From an uncultured Johnsonella sp. (GTDB lineage Bacteria > Bacillota > Clostridia > Lachnospirales > Lachnospiraceae): a stretch of 64,000 bases of DNA. The stretch spans positions 1-64,000 of the forward strand of contig CALBCM010000014.1 of NCBI GenBank assembly GCA_937927235.1. Reading direction: 5' to 3'. The translations under genes and the position numbers were made by a program. The notes below the pieces were generated by a model that made no database searches, had not been told where the DNA came from, and was given only the letters and a program-made list of their open reading frames with translations. This document shows positions 32,744 to 42,447 of the stretch, piece after piece (the first letter of the stretch is position 1; each line of letters opens with the position of its first letter).

Positions 32744-34087
32744 CTACATACTTTTTACTATCTTAATAATACTCTGTGCCATATAGTCTATCATCTGCTC
32801 GCTCATACCTGGATACACCCCTACCCAGAAGGTATCGCGCATTATCCTGTCAGTATTTTCAAGCCGTCCCACCACTCTGTAGCCTTCTCCTGAAGCACGC
32901 ATAGAATTAAAGCAGGGGTGCTTTATAAGATTGCCCGCAAAGAGCATTCTCGTCTGTATCCCTCTTGCTTCGAGTCCTTTTACCAGTACCTGCCTGTCTA
33001 TGCCCTCATTGCAGGTAATAAGAAAGCCGAACCAGCTGGGGTCTGAATTTTTGCAGGGCTCAGGAAGGATAATGCGGTCATCCACTTCTTTAAGTGACGC
33101 TTTCAGTCTTGCATGATTATATTTTCTCTTCTTTACAAATTCCGGAAATTTTTTAAGCTGGGCACAGCCTATAGCCGCCTGCATATCACTTACTTTAAGA
33201 TTATAGCCGAAATGTGAGTATACATATTTATGGTCATAGCCTAAGGGCAGGTCACCGTATTTCGCATCAAATCTATGTCGACAGGTGTTATCTTTGCCTG
33301 AATCACAGTAGCAGTCCCTGCCCCAGTCTCTTACCGACCTTATAACCTTATTTAATTTAGGGTTGGAGGTATACACTGCTCCTCCCTCTCCCATAGTCAT
33401 GTGATGAGGAGGGTAAAAGCTTGAAGTGCCTATATCTCCTATAGTTCCGGTAAGCTTAACCTCGCCCTTATATTCATAAGTGCTTCCAAGTGCATCACAG
33501 TTATCCTCTATGAGCCAAAGATTATATTTATCACAGAATTGTTTTACCGCTGCAAGGTCAAAAGGATTCCCAAGCGTATGTGCCGCCATTACAGCCTTGG
33601 TCTTTTTTGACAGTGCCGCTTCAAGCATTGATACATCTATATTGTACTGAGGTATAGTTACATCTATAAATACCGGCACCGCTCCGTATATCAGCATAGG
33701 TGTTACTGTAGTAGGAAATCCGCAGGCGACCGTAATTACCTCATCTCCTCTGTTTATTTTCCTCTCTTTTAATATATCTGAAGTAAGGCTCATAAAAGCG
33801 GTAAGATTAGCACTGGAGCCTGAATTTACGAGGGCGGCATGCCTGATGCCCAGATATTCGGCAAAGCTTGTTTCAAATTCCTGAGTGTACCTTCCGCTTG
33901 TAAGCCAAAACTCCAGAGCAGAATCTACAAGATTTACCATTTCCTCACTGTCATACACTCTTGAAGCATAAGAAATTCTATCTCCGGGCTGAAACTCCTT
34001 CCTGATATTATGATATTTTTCACAGTAAGCTCTTACCTGCTTTAATATTTCCTGCTCAGCCTCAGTCTTTGTCATATTTTCAAACAT
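32744..34087 (-). CDS. rfbH: RfbH-type CDP-4-keto-6-deoxyglucose 3-dehydrase (E1)
   Basis: 447 residues. A DegT/DnrJ/EryC1/StrS fold enzyme that uses PMP and a [2Fe-2S] cluster to remove the 3-hydroxyl in 3,6-dideoxyhexose synthesis. The PLP-lysine of the family is replaced by His (FYPPHHMTMGEGGA), a hallmark of E1. The cluster cysteines lie in RDCYCDSGKDNTC (C-x-C-x7-C) with a further Cys in EDNCDALGS. Its partners, namely the glucose cytidylyltransferase, CDP-glucose 4,6-dehydratase and E3 reductase, are absent from the window. The gene predicts a dideoxy sugar in the glycan or a related use. Confidence 0.88.
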   Translation of the reverse strand: MFENMTKTEAEQEILKQVRAYCEKYHNIRKEFQPGDRISYASRVYDSEEMVNLVDSALEFWLTSGRYTQEFETSFAEYLGIRHAALVNSGSSANLTAFMSLTSDILKERKINRGDEVITVACGFPTTVTPMLIYGAVPVFIDVTIPQYNIDVSMLEAALSKKTKAVMAAHTLGNPFDLAAVKQFCDKYNLWLIEDNCDALGSTYEYKGEVKLTGTIGDIGTSSFYPPHHMTMGEGGAVYTSNPKLNKVIRSVRDWGRDCYCDSGKDNTCRHRFDAKYGDLPLGYDHKYVYSHFGYNLKVSDMQAAIGCAQLKKFPEFVKKRKYNHARLKASLKEVDDRIILPEPCKNSDPSWFGFLITCNEGIDRQVLVKGLEARGIQTRMLFAGNLIKHPCFNSMRASGEGYRVVGRLENTDRIMRDTFWVGVYPGMSEQMIDYMAQSIIKIVKSM

Positions 34088-34114
34088 ATCTATACTTTCC
34101 TCCCTGTCTTGCTT

Positions 34115-35593
34115 CTATTTACGGTGCTTTGTCCTGAATACATTTAACTTCTTTTCCTGCAAAATTTTAAAAGCCTTCCGTATCCTTACAGAATCGTGGT
34201 ATTGAAAAATCTCTTTAAGCTTTTTGTCTGAAAGCTTATTATAATTTAATGCCGCCGCTTTTTTAAACGCAAAGTTTTCCTTCCTGTATACGGACATTTG
34301 AATTTCATTTGAACAGGTAAGCAAATTGCCCATTATCAAGCATAAGCAGATACTGCTGACAGCAATTTTAGCCCTCCTGCTCTTTTGCCTGCTTTCTTCA
34401 GCTAAATCCTCTCGTCTTTTTATCTTATTTAAATACAGGCTTAATAAGATTCCCAAGGTGCCGGACTGAAACTGCAAAGCATATCTTGAGCTCATAGCAT
34501 AGCTGTCCTTTAAAAAAATCCATCTTGACATTACCACCAGCAGATGCGCAGCTATTCCTGCAAATAAAAGGCAGGCGGGGAGCAGGCTTGCTTTAAATAC
34601 CCCCTTATAAAAATTCAGATAAAGTGCATAAATATAGAATATTCCCACCGCAATTCCGGTAATAAACAATATTGTATTTGAAATTCCCGCCTTTTTAATT
34701 ACCTCATTATCAAATATTACCGATGCCAGAGATTTTAATAAGAGCCTGATTAAAAGCAGAGGGTCGGAAGCAATCACTTGGGTAATGGGCAGCTGTGTAG
34801 CCCCGGCATGCTCTTCCACCGAGTTTGCTCTGCTGTAAACATATATTGCTGTCGGGATAAATATATTTATAAAATATATGATGTGGAATTTTATATCGGC
34901 TTTTATTGTATTTAGTTTTATATTTAATACCGCCTTATCCTGTAATGAAGCTTTTATTTTTTTCAGGTCTTTACAGGCGACAATTATTTTTATCATATAA
35001 ACTGCCGACATTGCAAAAGCATATATCAGAATATAGGGTCCCGAAACTAAAAGCATAATATAGGGAAGTATAATCAGCTTCCTTCTGTCTGCTTCATTTT
35101 TTTTATTTAATTTAAGATTAAAATCAGCTCTGCTTTCTGTGCCTCTGTCGTATATATAAAAATGATAAAAAAACAGCGCAAATGCCATAAAATGTACCCA
35201 GCCGCTGCCGTTTATAAGCATTTCCCATTTATTTAATGAAAAACCTATCAAAGCGAGGATAAGCAGCATAGTATATGAAAAACCTCTCTTTGCCGCATAG
35301 TACAGTATAAAAAACACCGAGGCTGATAAAAAAGCCGCTCCAAGCATCATATCAAACAGAGTGCTGTAGGCAAAAGCCCTTACATTTATTATTCTCTGCA
35401 AATAAGTTATCGGCATTCTTGTAAATATATCGGCACCCAGGTAGGGCTTAAAGCTGTACACATCATTCAGATAACTGTTTACAAGTCTGATATAATCCGT
35501 ATAAACCACATCACAGGTACAAGCTCTTATGTAGGCACTTATAAATAAAAATCCCATTAAAGCCAAGATAAGCGCTAAAAATTTCTTTCCCAT
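34115..35593 (-). CDS. Polytopic membrane protein of the glycan block, function unknown
   Basis: 492 residues from ATG 35593 (GAGG upstream). About nine or ten hydrophobic helices, with an external segment after the first helix containing YTDYIRL and a basic cytoplasmic tail. The hydrophobicity pattern and place resemble GT-C fold glycosyltransferases or ligases acting on the outer face. No diagnostic motif lets me name it. It lies 27 bases upstream of rfbH and 47 bases downstream of another membrane gene. Confidence 0.65.
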   Translation of the reverse strand: MGKKFLALILALMGFLFISAYIRACTCDVVYTDYIRLVNSYLNDVYSFKPYLGADIFTRMPITYLQRIINVRAFAYSTLFDMMLGAAFLSASVFFILYYAAKRGFSYTMLLILALIGFSLNKWEMLINGSGWVHFMAFALFFYHFYIYDRGTESRADFNLKLNKKNEADRRKLIILPYIMLLVSGPYILIYAFAMSAVYMIKIIVACKDLKKIKASLQDKAVLNIKLNTIKADIKFHIIYFINIFIPTAIYVYSRANSVEEHAGATQLPITQVIASDPLLLIRLLLKSLASVIFDNEVIKKAGISNTILFITGIAVGIFYIYALYLNFYKGVFKASLLPACLLFAGIAAHLLVVMSRWIFLKDSYAMSSRYALQFQSGTLGILLSLYLNKIKRREDLAEESRQKSRRAKIAVSSICLCLIMGNLLTCSNEIQMSVYRKENFAFKKAAALNYNKLSDKKLKEIFQYHDSVRIRKAFKILQEKKLNVFRTKHRK

Positions 35594-35640
35594 AATAAAC
35601 CTCAAGCAGATTATTTTTGCGGCAACAAGCTGAGTAATTT

Positions 35641-37506
35641 TTAGTTTGATTCTATATTTACTAAAAGGCTTAGATTTGTTTCACCTCGTTTTTCCTCTGC
35701 AGCTTTCATATAAAAATTATTTTTGATTTTTAAATTAATTATTTCATAGGGCTTAACTTCAAATTCATGATATGAAATATTACTTTCAAGCTTAAAATCC
35801 AAACGTACACTGTTGTCCATAGTCATAGAAATATTTTCATAGCCCTCAAGCTCTCCGGGATACATAAATTCCAGCTTGATAATTCCGGTTCTGCCTGCCA
35901 TAATATTAAGCTCCGCCTCCTCATCAAGCCAGCCGTCGTCATAATATCCCCTTACAGCTTCACATTTTACGCTTCTCATCATATCTGTAACATCAACAAA
36001 GGTATTGCTTGCCACATCCTCCTCAATTACCAGCATATTGGAAGTCACCTGACCGAAATCACGGTAGGATTCCACAAATTCTACACTTGTGCCCTCCGCT
36101 TTTCTTTTGGGATCAAAAACCTTAAAAAAGGTTTTAGCGGTGAAATCGCTCATCTCATAATGATTGCCTATAATATAAATTTTTTTGCCAAATACCTTGC
36201 TTCCATACTTACCATAGGTTTCATCGGCAAGTGCATTATATCTTTTCTGATCTGGAAAAAGATATATATTTCCATATTTCAGATGGCCGTAAATTTCTAC
36301 CGGAAGCATTAACACCGCCCATATTAAAACAAGTATAAAAGGCAGGTACTCTTTTATATCTATGTCCATGCTGAGAATCTTTTTCGTAAAATCTACATCC
36401 TTTTCTTTTTTAATAGTTCCATAGATATGTGCAAGCCACAGGAGCGCAAGCATATAAGGAGCATAAACCCATCTCATCTCCACCCTTATAGTAACCGCCG
36501 AAGCTACAATACAGCCTGCCATAGTGCCAAGCAGTAAAAGACTTATATGTGCAGCAAAGCTCAGTATTTTCTGATGCATAAACAGGGTTATCTGATTTCT
36601 TATATAAATAATTATAATTATTAAAAGAGCTAAAGCCGCACCTCCTACAAAAAGCTTTATTATCATGTTAGTATCTGCCCAGGTTATCCCGTTAAGGTGC
36701 TCAGGTCCGGCATTGATGCCTAATATATATAGAATTTCGGCGAGCAGATTTTTTATAAAATCCTTCAGATTAAAGGTGTCCTTAACAAAGGTTGAGCCTG
36801 TACCCGCAGGCATGACTGCACCTGTAGACATAAGCCTTACAATCTGCACGAGCACGAAGGCGGCAAAGGGTGCAGTCCAAAGCCTTATACTCTTTTCTTT
36901 TTTTATAAACAGCACATAGAAAAACATAGGCAGAATTGCCATATATCTTTCATGGGTAAAGCATATAAGAAAATAAAATATAACTGCAATTACAAACCTT
37001 ACACTATGCTCTTTTTCTGTAAGACAGCTATATAAATTGTATACGATTATTAAAAGGAAGAGCAGGCACACAGCCTCCATCAGTCCAAGCAGCTGTGATA
37101 TATTATAATAGGAAAATCTGGAACACAGAAACATAATTCCTGCTATCAGACCTACCGTTCTTGAAGCTGAAAGTTGTTTTGCAAATAAATACAAAAATGC
37201 TGAGATTATCCCTGCAAATATAATATTAAACGGTACTATCCAGGTAATATTATTACCTATAATTCCAAGCTCAAGCCAGGCAATAAACCAGTACACAGGT
37301 CTGAACCTGGTAGAGCCTACAGGAAATACATATTCTACAAAGCTTTGCTCGCCATAGCATGACCACATATACAGGTCGTCCATATAAAGCCCGGAAATAC
37401 GAATCCCTGTATTTACTACAAAAGCAAACGCAAACATTACAAGGATTATAATACTGTCCTTAAGCAGATTATTTCTTTCTTCCAGGCTGAACTCTCTTTC
37501 AAACAT
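35641..37506 (-). CDS. Large membrane protein, probable GT-C-type glycosyltransferase
   Basis: 621 residues. About eleven hydrophobic helices (to residue ~410) and a soluble C-terminal domain of ~200 residues rich in beta strands. The first loop carries an acidic pair in GLYMDDLYMW, the usual place of the catalytic Asp in GT-C enzymes that use polyprenyl-phosphate sugars. Part of a run of three large membrane genes with a GtrB-like donor-charging enzyme at the end of the same operon. Acceptor and sugar unknown. Confidence 0.7.
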   Translation of the reverse strand: MFEREFSLEERNNLLKDSIIILVMFAFAFVVNTGIRISGLYMDDLYMWSCYGEQSFVEYVFPVGSTRFRPVYWFIAWLELGIIGNNITWIVPFNIIFAGIISAFLYLFAKQLSASRTVGLIAGIMFLCSRFSYYNISQLLGLMEAVCLLFLLIIVYNLYSCLTEKEHSVRFVIAVIFYFLICFTHERYMAILPMFFYVLFIKKEKSIRLWTAPFAAFVLVQIVRLMSTGAVMPAGTGSTFVKDTFNLKDFIKNLLAEILYILGINAGPEHLNGITWADTNMIIKLFVGGAALALLIIIIIYIRNQITLFMHQKILSFAAHISLLLLGTMAGCIVASAVTIRVEMRWVYAPYMLALLWLAHIYGTIKKEKDVDFTKKILSMDIDIKEYLPFILVLIWAVLMLPVEIYGHLKYGNIYLFPDQKRYNALADETYGKYGSKVFGKKIYIIGNHYEMSDFTAKTFFKVFDPKRKAEGTSVEFVESYRDFGQVTSNMLVIEEDVASNTFVDVTDMMRSVKCEAVRGYYDDGWLDEEAELNIMAGRTGIIKLEFMYPGELEGYENISMTMDNSVRLDFKLESNISYHEFEVKPYEIINLKIKNNFYMKAAEEKRGETNLSLLVNIESN

Positions 37507-37533
37507 CTGTTTTTACCAATTTATTTCCTTCCC

Positions 37534-39816
37534 TTATTCTAAAGCTAAATGTATATATCTATAAAGTTTGCTGTCACCGGACTTTATCAGCAGCATAAGG
37601 CTGCCCTCTTTAACCATATCCCTTTCCACCTCACAGGCTCTTCTATGCTCATCAAGAAAATTCTGGTTAATATAGATGTATTCCACACCTGCAAAGTCCA
37701 GATATCTTTTAAATTTCTTAAGATTATGCACCAGCCTCGCATTGCCTCCGCTGCCTACCACATCAGTATAGCTTTGTACGCAGCATTTAAAATTAAGTCC
37801 TTCAAGCCGGTCTGCCATAGCTATTACCCTTGCCCTCGGAAAATATTGCAGATAATCCGATATTTTTGCAGTACCGTTTTTTTCCATCTGCATATATTCC
37901 GCCTTATGATGATTGTAAAATCCTCCATGTATAAGCAAAGGCGGAGTAAAGCCGCAGGCTCCTGCCCAGTTGGTGACACAGGTAATCGCAAATGCCCAAG
38001 CCAATGCAGGAAGCAGTGCCAATATCAGAGCCGGCTTAACTTTATTTGACTTATCCGTGCCAAAAAATCTGTAGGCTGCATTCGCTGCTGCAATTATTAC
38101 CAAGGCATAAGTAAGCATAAAGTAGTTGCCGTCAACCTGATAGATAATTCTCAGTATAAGTATGCTTGATATTATCAGCAGCAGACAATTAATATTTATA
38201 TATAAAGAAAGAGCATCAGACTTTTTACGTGCTATTATACCACAAAGAAATATAAGCACAATCAAAACCATAATAAGCACTCCTGCAAAGGCGATAAATA
38301 CATGCACCATATCTTCACCTATAGGAGAAACAAAAAGCCCCCTTATCCTTTTTATAAGATTTATCTTTTCAGATAAGCCTCCGGTATTGCTTCCCGTGCT
38401 GTAATATCCCTCAAAAGCAAAGGGATAGAGGGCTTGAATGCCGAGCTTGCGCCAAAATGCTGAATATGCCGAGGTTATGGGATAGCCCGTCATCAACAAG
38501 GTTCTTAATGTTACCAGTAAAAATGAAGCGCTTACAGGAAGCAGCACTATAAATTCTTTTATATTGATTTTATAGTTTTTTGCTTTCTTTATAGCTTGGT
38601 CTTTTGAAGCTATATAAAATACGGCTAGTACGGCAGCTATAAATAAAAGCCCGGAAAAGACCACGCTTGTAGGTTTAAATATAAGGCTGAATAAGAGAAG
38701 AGCAAATCCCCATATCAGATGGCTCAAGACCTGGCTTTTTATATTCAGCACATACTTGTTTCTAATATAGCTTATCATATTGTCGACGAAAATAAGCTGA
38801 ATTAAGAGAGTTATAATATCAGTCTTTGCAGATACTCCCATATTCATAATGCCCGGAACAAAGGCGGCAAGTCCTGCTGCAAACAGAGCATAAGAAGTAT
38901 TGGTAATTTTTCTTACAATATCATAAAGGGTAAAAAGCATGGCTGCAAGCAGCCACCAGGAAAAAGCGATTATAAAGCCGTAGCTTACAGAAATATTCAG
39001 CGGCATAGTAAGTATTTCAAGCCCCTTAGGATAATAATAAACATCATTTGCCAGACCGAGATGTTCATATATACCAAAACCGTTATTCAGAATATAAGGT
39101 GTCCGCAAGCCATAATGAAGCGAATCATAATCAAGTGCTATATTAATTCTGCCTGCCTGCAGCAACAGCATTGTTAATATAGCACAAAAGATTAATGTAT
39201 GTAATTTATTATCCTTTTTAAATCTTGTCTTGTCTGTAACAGCCTGAATCTGTCCTTTAAGCCCCGCCTCTTTTAAAGGAGAAAGCTTTAACCTATTTAA
39301 TAAAAATGTAGAGCCTGCAAATAAGCACAGGGTATAAATATAGATGTATTTCATATTTCCCAGCTTAAAAAGGGACAGCACGCATATAGAGCTGATATAA
39401 GCTGAAGCACCTGCCACAAAATTATGCAGCAGCCTTAAAGCTCTTTCAACAGTACGTCTGCCTGCAGCTGCAAGCACAAGCTCGCCAAGCATAATCAAGC
39501 CTATTATAAATAACGCCGAAGCCGCCACAGGCAAAAATATCCTGTGAAGCCATAGAAATGCCGAAGCTGTCAATATAAAAGCAGTATATCTTATATTAGT
39601 CTTTTTTAAGGTAAGCCCACACAGGCAAAAGCCGGTAAACAGCATCCCAGTTTCAAGCATCATGTTTAAGGTTTCAGGAAGCAAGAGCTTTTTATATAAT
39701 TGATAAAAGCTCAGCACTTCTTTAATGCTTATATAACTCAGTATTAAGCTTATTATAAAAATCAGCACTAATACTGAGACCGCTAAACAGGCAGCCCTTT
39801 TATTATGAATATGCAT
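37534..39816 (-). CDS. Large membrane protein, probable GT-C-type glycosyltransferase
   Basis: 760 residues, about fifteen hydrophobic helices and a C-terminal soluble part (about 640-760). A large loop near residue 225 contains INIALDYDSLHYGL, an Asp-x-Asp in the position expected for GT-C active sites, followed by YYYPKGLEIL. Its start overlaps the end of the GT2 gene at 39803 by 14 bases, so the two are translated together. Precise reaction unknown. Confidence 0.7.
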   Translation of the reverse strand: MHIHNKRAACLAVSVLVLIFIISLILSYISIKEVLSFYQLYKKLLLPETLNMMLETGMLFTGFCLCGLTLKKTNIRYTAFILTASAFLWLHRIFLPVAASALFIIGLIMLGELVLAAAGRRTVERALRLLHNFVAGASAYISSICVLSLFKLGNMKYIYIYTLCLFAGSTFLLNRLKLSPLKEAGLKGQIQAVTDKTRFKKDNKLHTLIFCAILTMLLLQAGRINIALDYDSLHYGLRTPYILNNGFGIYEHLGLANDVYYYPKGLEILTMPLNISVSYGFIIAFSWWLLAAMLFTLYDIVRKITNTSYALFAAGLAAFVPGIMNMGVSAKTDIITLLIQLIFVDNMISYIRNKYVLNIKSQVLSHLIWGFALLLFSLIFKPTSVVFSGLLFIAAVLAVFYIASKDQAIKKAKNYKINIKEFIVLLPVSASFLLVTLRTLLMTGYPITSAYSAFWRKLGIQALYPFAFEGYYSTGSNTGGLSEKINLIKRIRGLFVSPIGEDMVHVFIAFAGVLIMVLIVLIFLCGIIARKKSDALSLYININCLLLIISSILILRIIYQVDGNYFMLTYALVIIAAANAAYRFFGTDKSNKVKPALILALLPALAWAFAITCVTNWAGACGFTPPLLIHGGFYNHHKAEYMQMEKNGTAKISDYLQYFPRARVIAMADRLEGLNFKCCVQSYTDVVGSGGNARLVHNLKKFKRYLDFAGVEYIYINQNFLDEHRRACEVERDMVKEGSLMLLIKSGDSKLYRYIHLALE

Positions 39817-40603
39817 TATATGACCTCCTATATGCTTTTTTTACCAGCTCCGAAAGGAAATAAGGAAGCAGTCTGTCAAACATAACGCTCTCCTCCTCCA
39901 TCCTTGAATTATCTTCAATACTTTGCCTGGTAGCTGAAGCTGTATGAATCCGGTACATTATCAGAGGCTTTTCCACACAGACCCACCTGCTTTTTTTATG
40001 AGCCAGCTCAGTAAGTATATCCCAATCAAGCACAAACTTATAATTTGGGTTAAAATATAACTCCTTATATATTGTCTTATCATAAGTGCAGGAAGGGCAT
40101 ATAATAGGATTGCCGAAGCTTACTGCAAGCTTTTTTATCAAGCTTATATGATTGAGCCTGTTAATCCTGAGCGGCAGTCTCAGCAGCTTTTTTATGAGCT
40201 GTGCCTCATTAAAATATTTTAATTCTCCATTTTTGATAATTGCCGAAGCCGTATTAAAAAGTCCCATATCAGGGTATTTCTTCTTCATTAGAAATAAGGT
40301 CTTTACATAATCCTTACTGTAAATATCATCCTGATGAGCTATAGTTACCAGTCTTGAATCCGCTTTTTCATAAGCAAAATTCCAGTCCCTCGCTATTGCG
40401 CTTTCTCCCCTTCTTATATACAAATTAAGCCCGAACTCGTCAGCAATATTTTCTATATAGCTGTTGGGAGTTGAGGTGCATATTATAATATTAGTCTTTA
40501 CACTTTGAGCAAGCAGTGATTTTACACAGGCTTTTAGATAGGGGGACTCTTTATACGCTGATATTGAAAAAGTATGTTCTTTCGTTAAATTATAGTTTTC
40601 CAA
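39803..40603 (-). CDS. GT2 family glycosyltransferase
   Basis: 266 residues. The N-terminal FSISAYKESPYLKACVKSLL and the HQDDIY metal-binding motif (about 92-97) define a GT-A fold family 2 enzyme. No membrane helix. It begins the operon that runs to 30890. The start is TTG at 40603; no ATG or GTG is near, and conserved sequence begins by residue 10. A -10-like TATAAT lies about 50 bases upstream, but with no good -35. Confidence 0.8.
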   Translation of the reverse strand: MENYNLTKEHTFSISAYKESPYLKACVKSLLAQSVKTNIIICTSTPNSYIENIADEFGLNLYIRRGESAIARDWNFAYEKADSRLVTIAHQDDIYSKDYVKTLFLMKKKYPDMGLFNTASAIIKNGELKYFNEAQLIKKLLRLPLRINRLNHISLIKKLAVSFGNPIICPSCTYDKTIYKELYFNPNYKFVLDWDILTELAHKKSRWVCVEKPLIMYRIHTASATRQSIEDNSRMEEESVMFDRLLPYFLSELVKKAYRRSYNAYS

Positions 40604-40699
40604 GCTCTATTACTATTCCTTTCGTGCTTTTGCTCCTTTATTTTAACATTATAGAGGATTTAGGGCAATGCTTTATTAATAGAACTATCATAACAATTA

Positions 40700-40728
40700 T
40701 TGCATATAGGGCTTTATTATGGTATTCT
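40700..40728 (+). promoter_or_regulatory. Possible promoter for the NCS2 permease gene
   Basis: TTGCAT (40700-40705), 17-base spacer, TATTCT (40723-40728), about 155 bases before the start codon. I looked for a purine riboswitch in the leader and did not see its conserved loops. Confidence 0.4.
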
Positions 40729-40882
40729 TTTTTACTGTAAGCTATATGCAGGCAGGACCTCTGCTTAAGGCTTTGTACTTTTAATATACAGAGCCTGTCT
40801 GTATCGGGCAAGGAGGATATTTGCAGTCCTGCAATCCGCTTGCTTAAACAAAATATACTATCTATAAAGGGAGGAAAAATTT

Positions 40883-42277
40883 ATGGATTCAATACAAAAC
40901 TTTCTTGAAAAAGCCTTTAAGCTCAAAGCAAACAAAACAGATGTCAAAACAGAAGTTATAGCCGGCATCACCACTTTTATGACTATGGCTTATATACTTG
41001 CAGTAAACCCCTCAGTGCTTTCAAGCACCGGAATGGATGCCGGTGCATTATTTACCGCCACCGCACTTATAGCCTGTCTCGGCACACTTTTTATGGCAAT
41101 TTTTGCCAACTATCCTTTTGCAATAGCACCGGGGATGGGACTTAATGCCTACTTTGCATACACAGTAGTGAAATCTATGGGCTACAGCTGGCAGATAGCA
41201 CTCACTGCCGTATTAGTCGAAGGTATAATCTTTATACTTATCTCCGTTACAAATATACGTGAAGCTATATTTAATGCTATTCCTAAAAATTTAAAGGAAG
41301 CGGTCAGCGTAGGCATAGGACTTTTTATTGCCTTTATAGGGCTGCAAAATGCAAATATTATAATAGCAGGCTCTACACTTGTCAGGCTGTTTTCTCTTGA
41401 TAAATATAATGCAGTCAACTCTGTAAGTGCTACTATGAATGATGTAGGCGTAGGGGTAATACTTGCCTCGGCAGGTATTTTAATAACCTCAATTCTGGTG
41501 ATTAACAATATAAAAGGAAATATACTGCTCGGCATCCTTATCACCTGGGTACTCGGGATTGTCTGTCAGTTTGCAGGCATTTATATTCCTAATCCTGAGC
41601 TTGGTTTTTACAGTCTGCTTCCGGATTTTTCACGCGGCATACTAATCCCCTCAATATCACCTATCCTTTTTAAATTTGACTTAGGCGCAGTACGCTCCTT
41701 TGACTTTATCCCGGTAGTTTTTGCTTTCTTATTTGTCGATATGTTTGATACTATAGGTACCCTTATAGGAGTTTCCTCAAAAGCCGGCATGCTTGACAAA
41801 GAAGGAAAGCTGCCAAGGATCAAAGGGGCTCTGCTTGCGGATGCGGTTGCCACTACCTTAGGGGCAGTATTTGGAACCTCTACTGCCACCACTTTTGTAG
41901 AAAGCGCTTCAGGAGTGCTCGAAGGAGGACGTACCGGACTTACTGCAGTCGTCACCGCGGTGCTTTTCGGGCTTTCTCTTTTGCTCTCTCCAATATTTTT
42001 GGCAATACCTGCCTTTGCCACTGCACCGGCACTGGTAGTAGTAGGCTTTTATATGTTTACAAATATAACAAATATAGATTTATCAGATTTCAGAGAAGCT
42101 ATTCCCTGCTATATATGTATCCTCGCAATGCCTTTATTTTACAGCATCTCAGAGGGAATCTCCATGGGAATTCTTTCCTACGTAATAATTAATCTTTTTA
42201 CCGGCAAAGCTAAAAAAATCACTCCGCTGATGGCAGTACTCGGTTTATTCTTTGCCGCAAAGTATTTTATACTGTAA
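40883..42277 (+). CDS. NCS2/AzgA-type purine permease
   Basis: 464 residues with GGGAGG before ATG. Marks of the adenine/guanine/hypoxanthine (PbuG/PbuO) branch: EVIAGITTFMTMAYILAVNP, GMGLNAYFAYTVV, ESASGVLEGGRTGLTAV. Imports purine bases by proton symport. The only plus-strand gene between two minus-strand glycan blocks and unrelated to them in function. Confidence 0.9.
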   Translation: MDSIQNFLEKAFKLKANKTDVKTEVIAGITTFMTMAYILAVNPSVLSSTGMDAGALFTATALIACLGTLFMAIFANYPFAIAPGMGLNAYFAYTVVKSMGYSWQIALTAVLVEGIIFILISVTNIREAIFNAIPKNLKEAVSVGIGLFIAFIGLQNANIIIAGSTLVRLFSLDKYNAVNSVSATMNDVGVGVILASAGILITSILVINNIKGNILLGILITWVLGIVCQFAGIYIPNPELGFYSLLPDFSRGILIPSISPILFKFDLGAVRSFDFIPVVFAFLFVDMFDTIGTLIGVSSKAGMLDKEGKLPRIKGALLADAVATTLGAVFGTSTATTFVESASGVLEGGRTGLTAVVTAVLFGLSLLLSPIFLAIPAFATAPALVVVGFYMFTNITNIDLSDFREAIPCYICILAMPLFYSISEGISMGILSYVIINLFTGKAKKITPLMAVLGLFFAAKYFIL

Positions 42278-42355
42278 GATTTTAAAAAAAGCTGCTACAA
42301 AGTAGTCAAAGCTGTATTTATAAAGCTGCAATTTTTTCCGGCTTAAGACTGGGAG

Positions 42356-42391
42356 GGGCATAAAATCATCTGAACAGATGATTTTATGCCC
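42356..42391. terminator. 16-bp perfect hairpin between convergent genes
   Basis: GGGCATAAAATCATCT (42356-42371), loop GAAC, AGATGATTTTATGCCC (42376-42391), extended by GGA/TCC with one bulge. No T-run directly after it, but its position between convergent genes argues for a bidirectional terminator. Confidence 0.7.
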
Positions 42392-42447
42392 TCCAGCTTT
42401 CAATACTTTAGCCTAAATTCCATAAATACCTATATTTACCGCAGCTC

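Noticed and set aside
18341..40870. A recurring TTTGCAGTCCGCTT-like word in gaps near 18365, 30590 and 40830
   Set aside because: The copies share only a dozen or so bases with several differences and no common context, so a repeat family cannot be supported.
40741..40882. Purine riboswitch in front of the NCS2 purine permease gene
   Set aside because: The conserved loop and junction sequence of the purine aptamer could not be found; the leader shows only ordinary sequence and a ribosome site.
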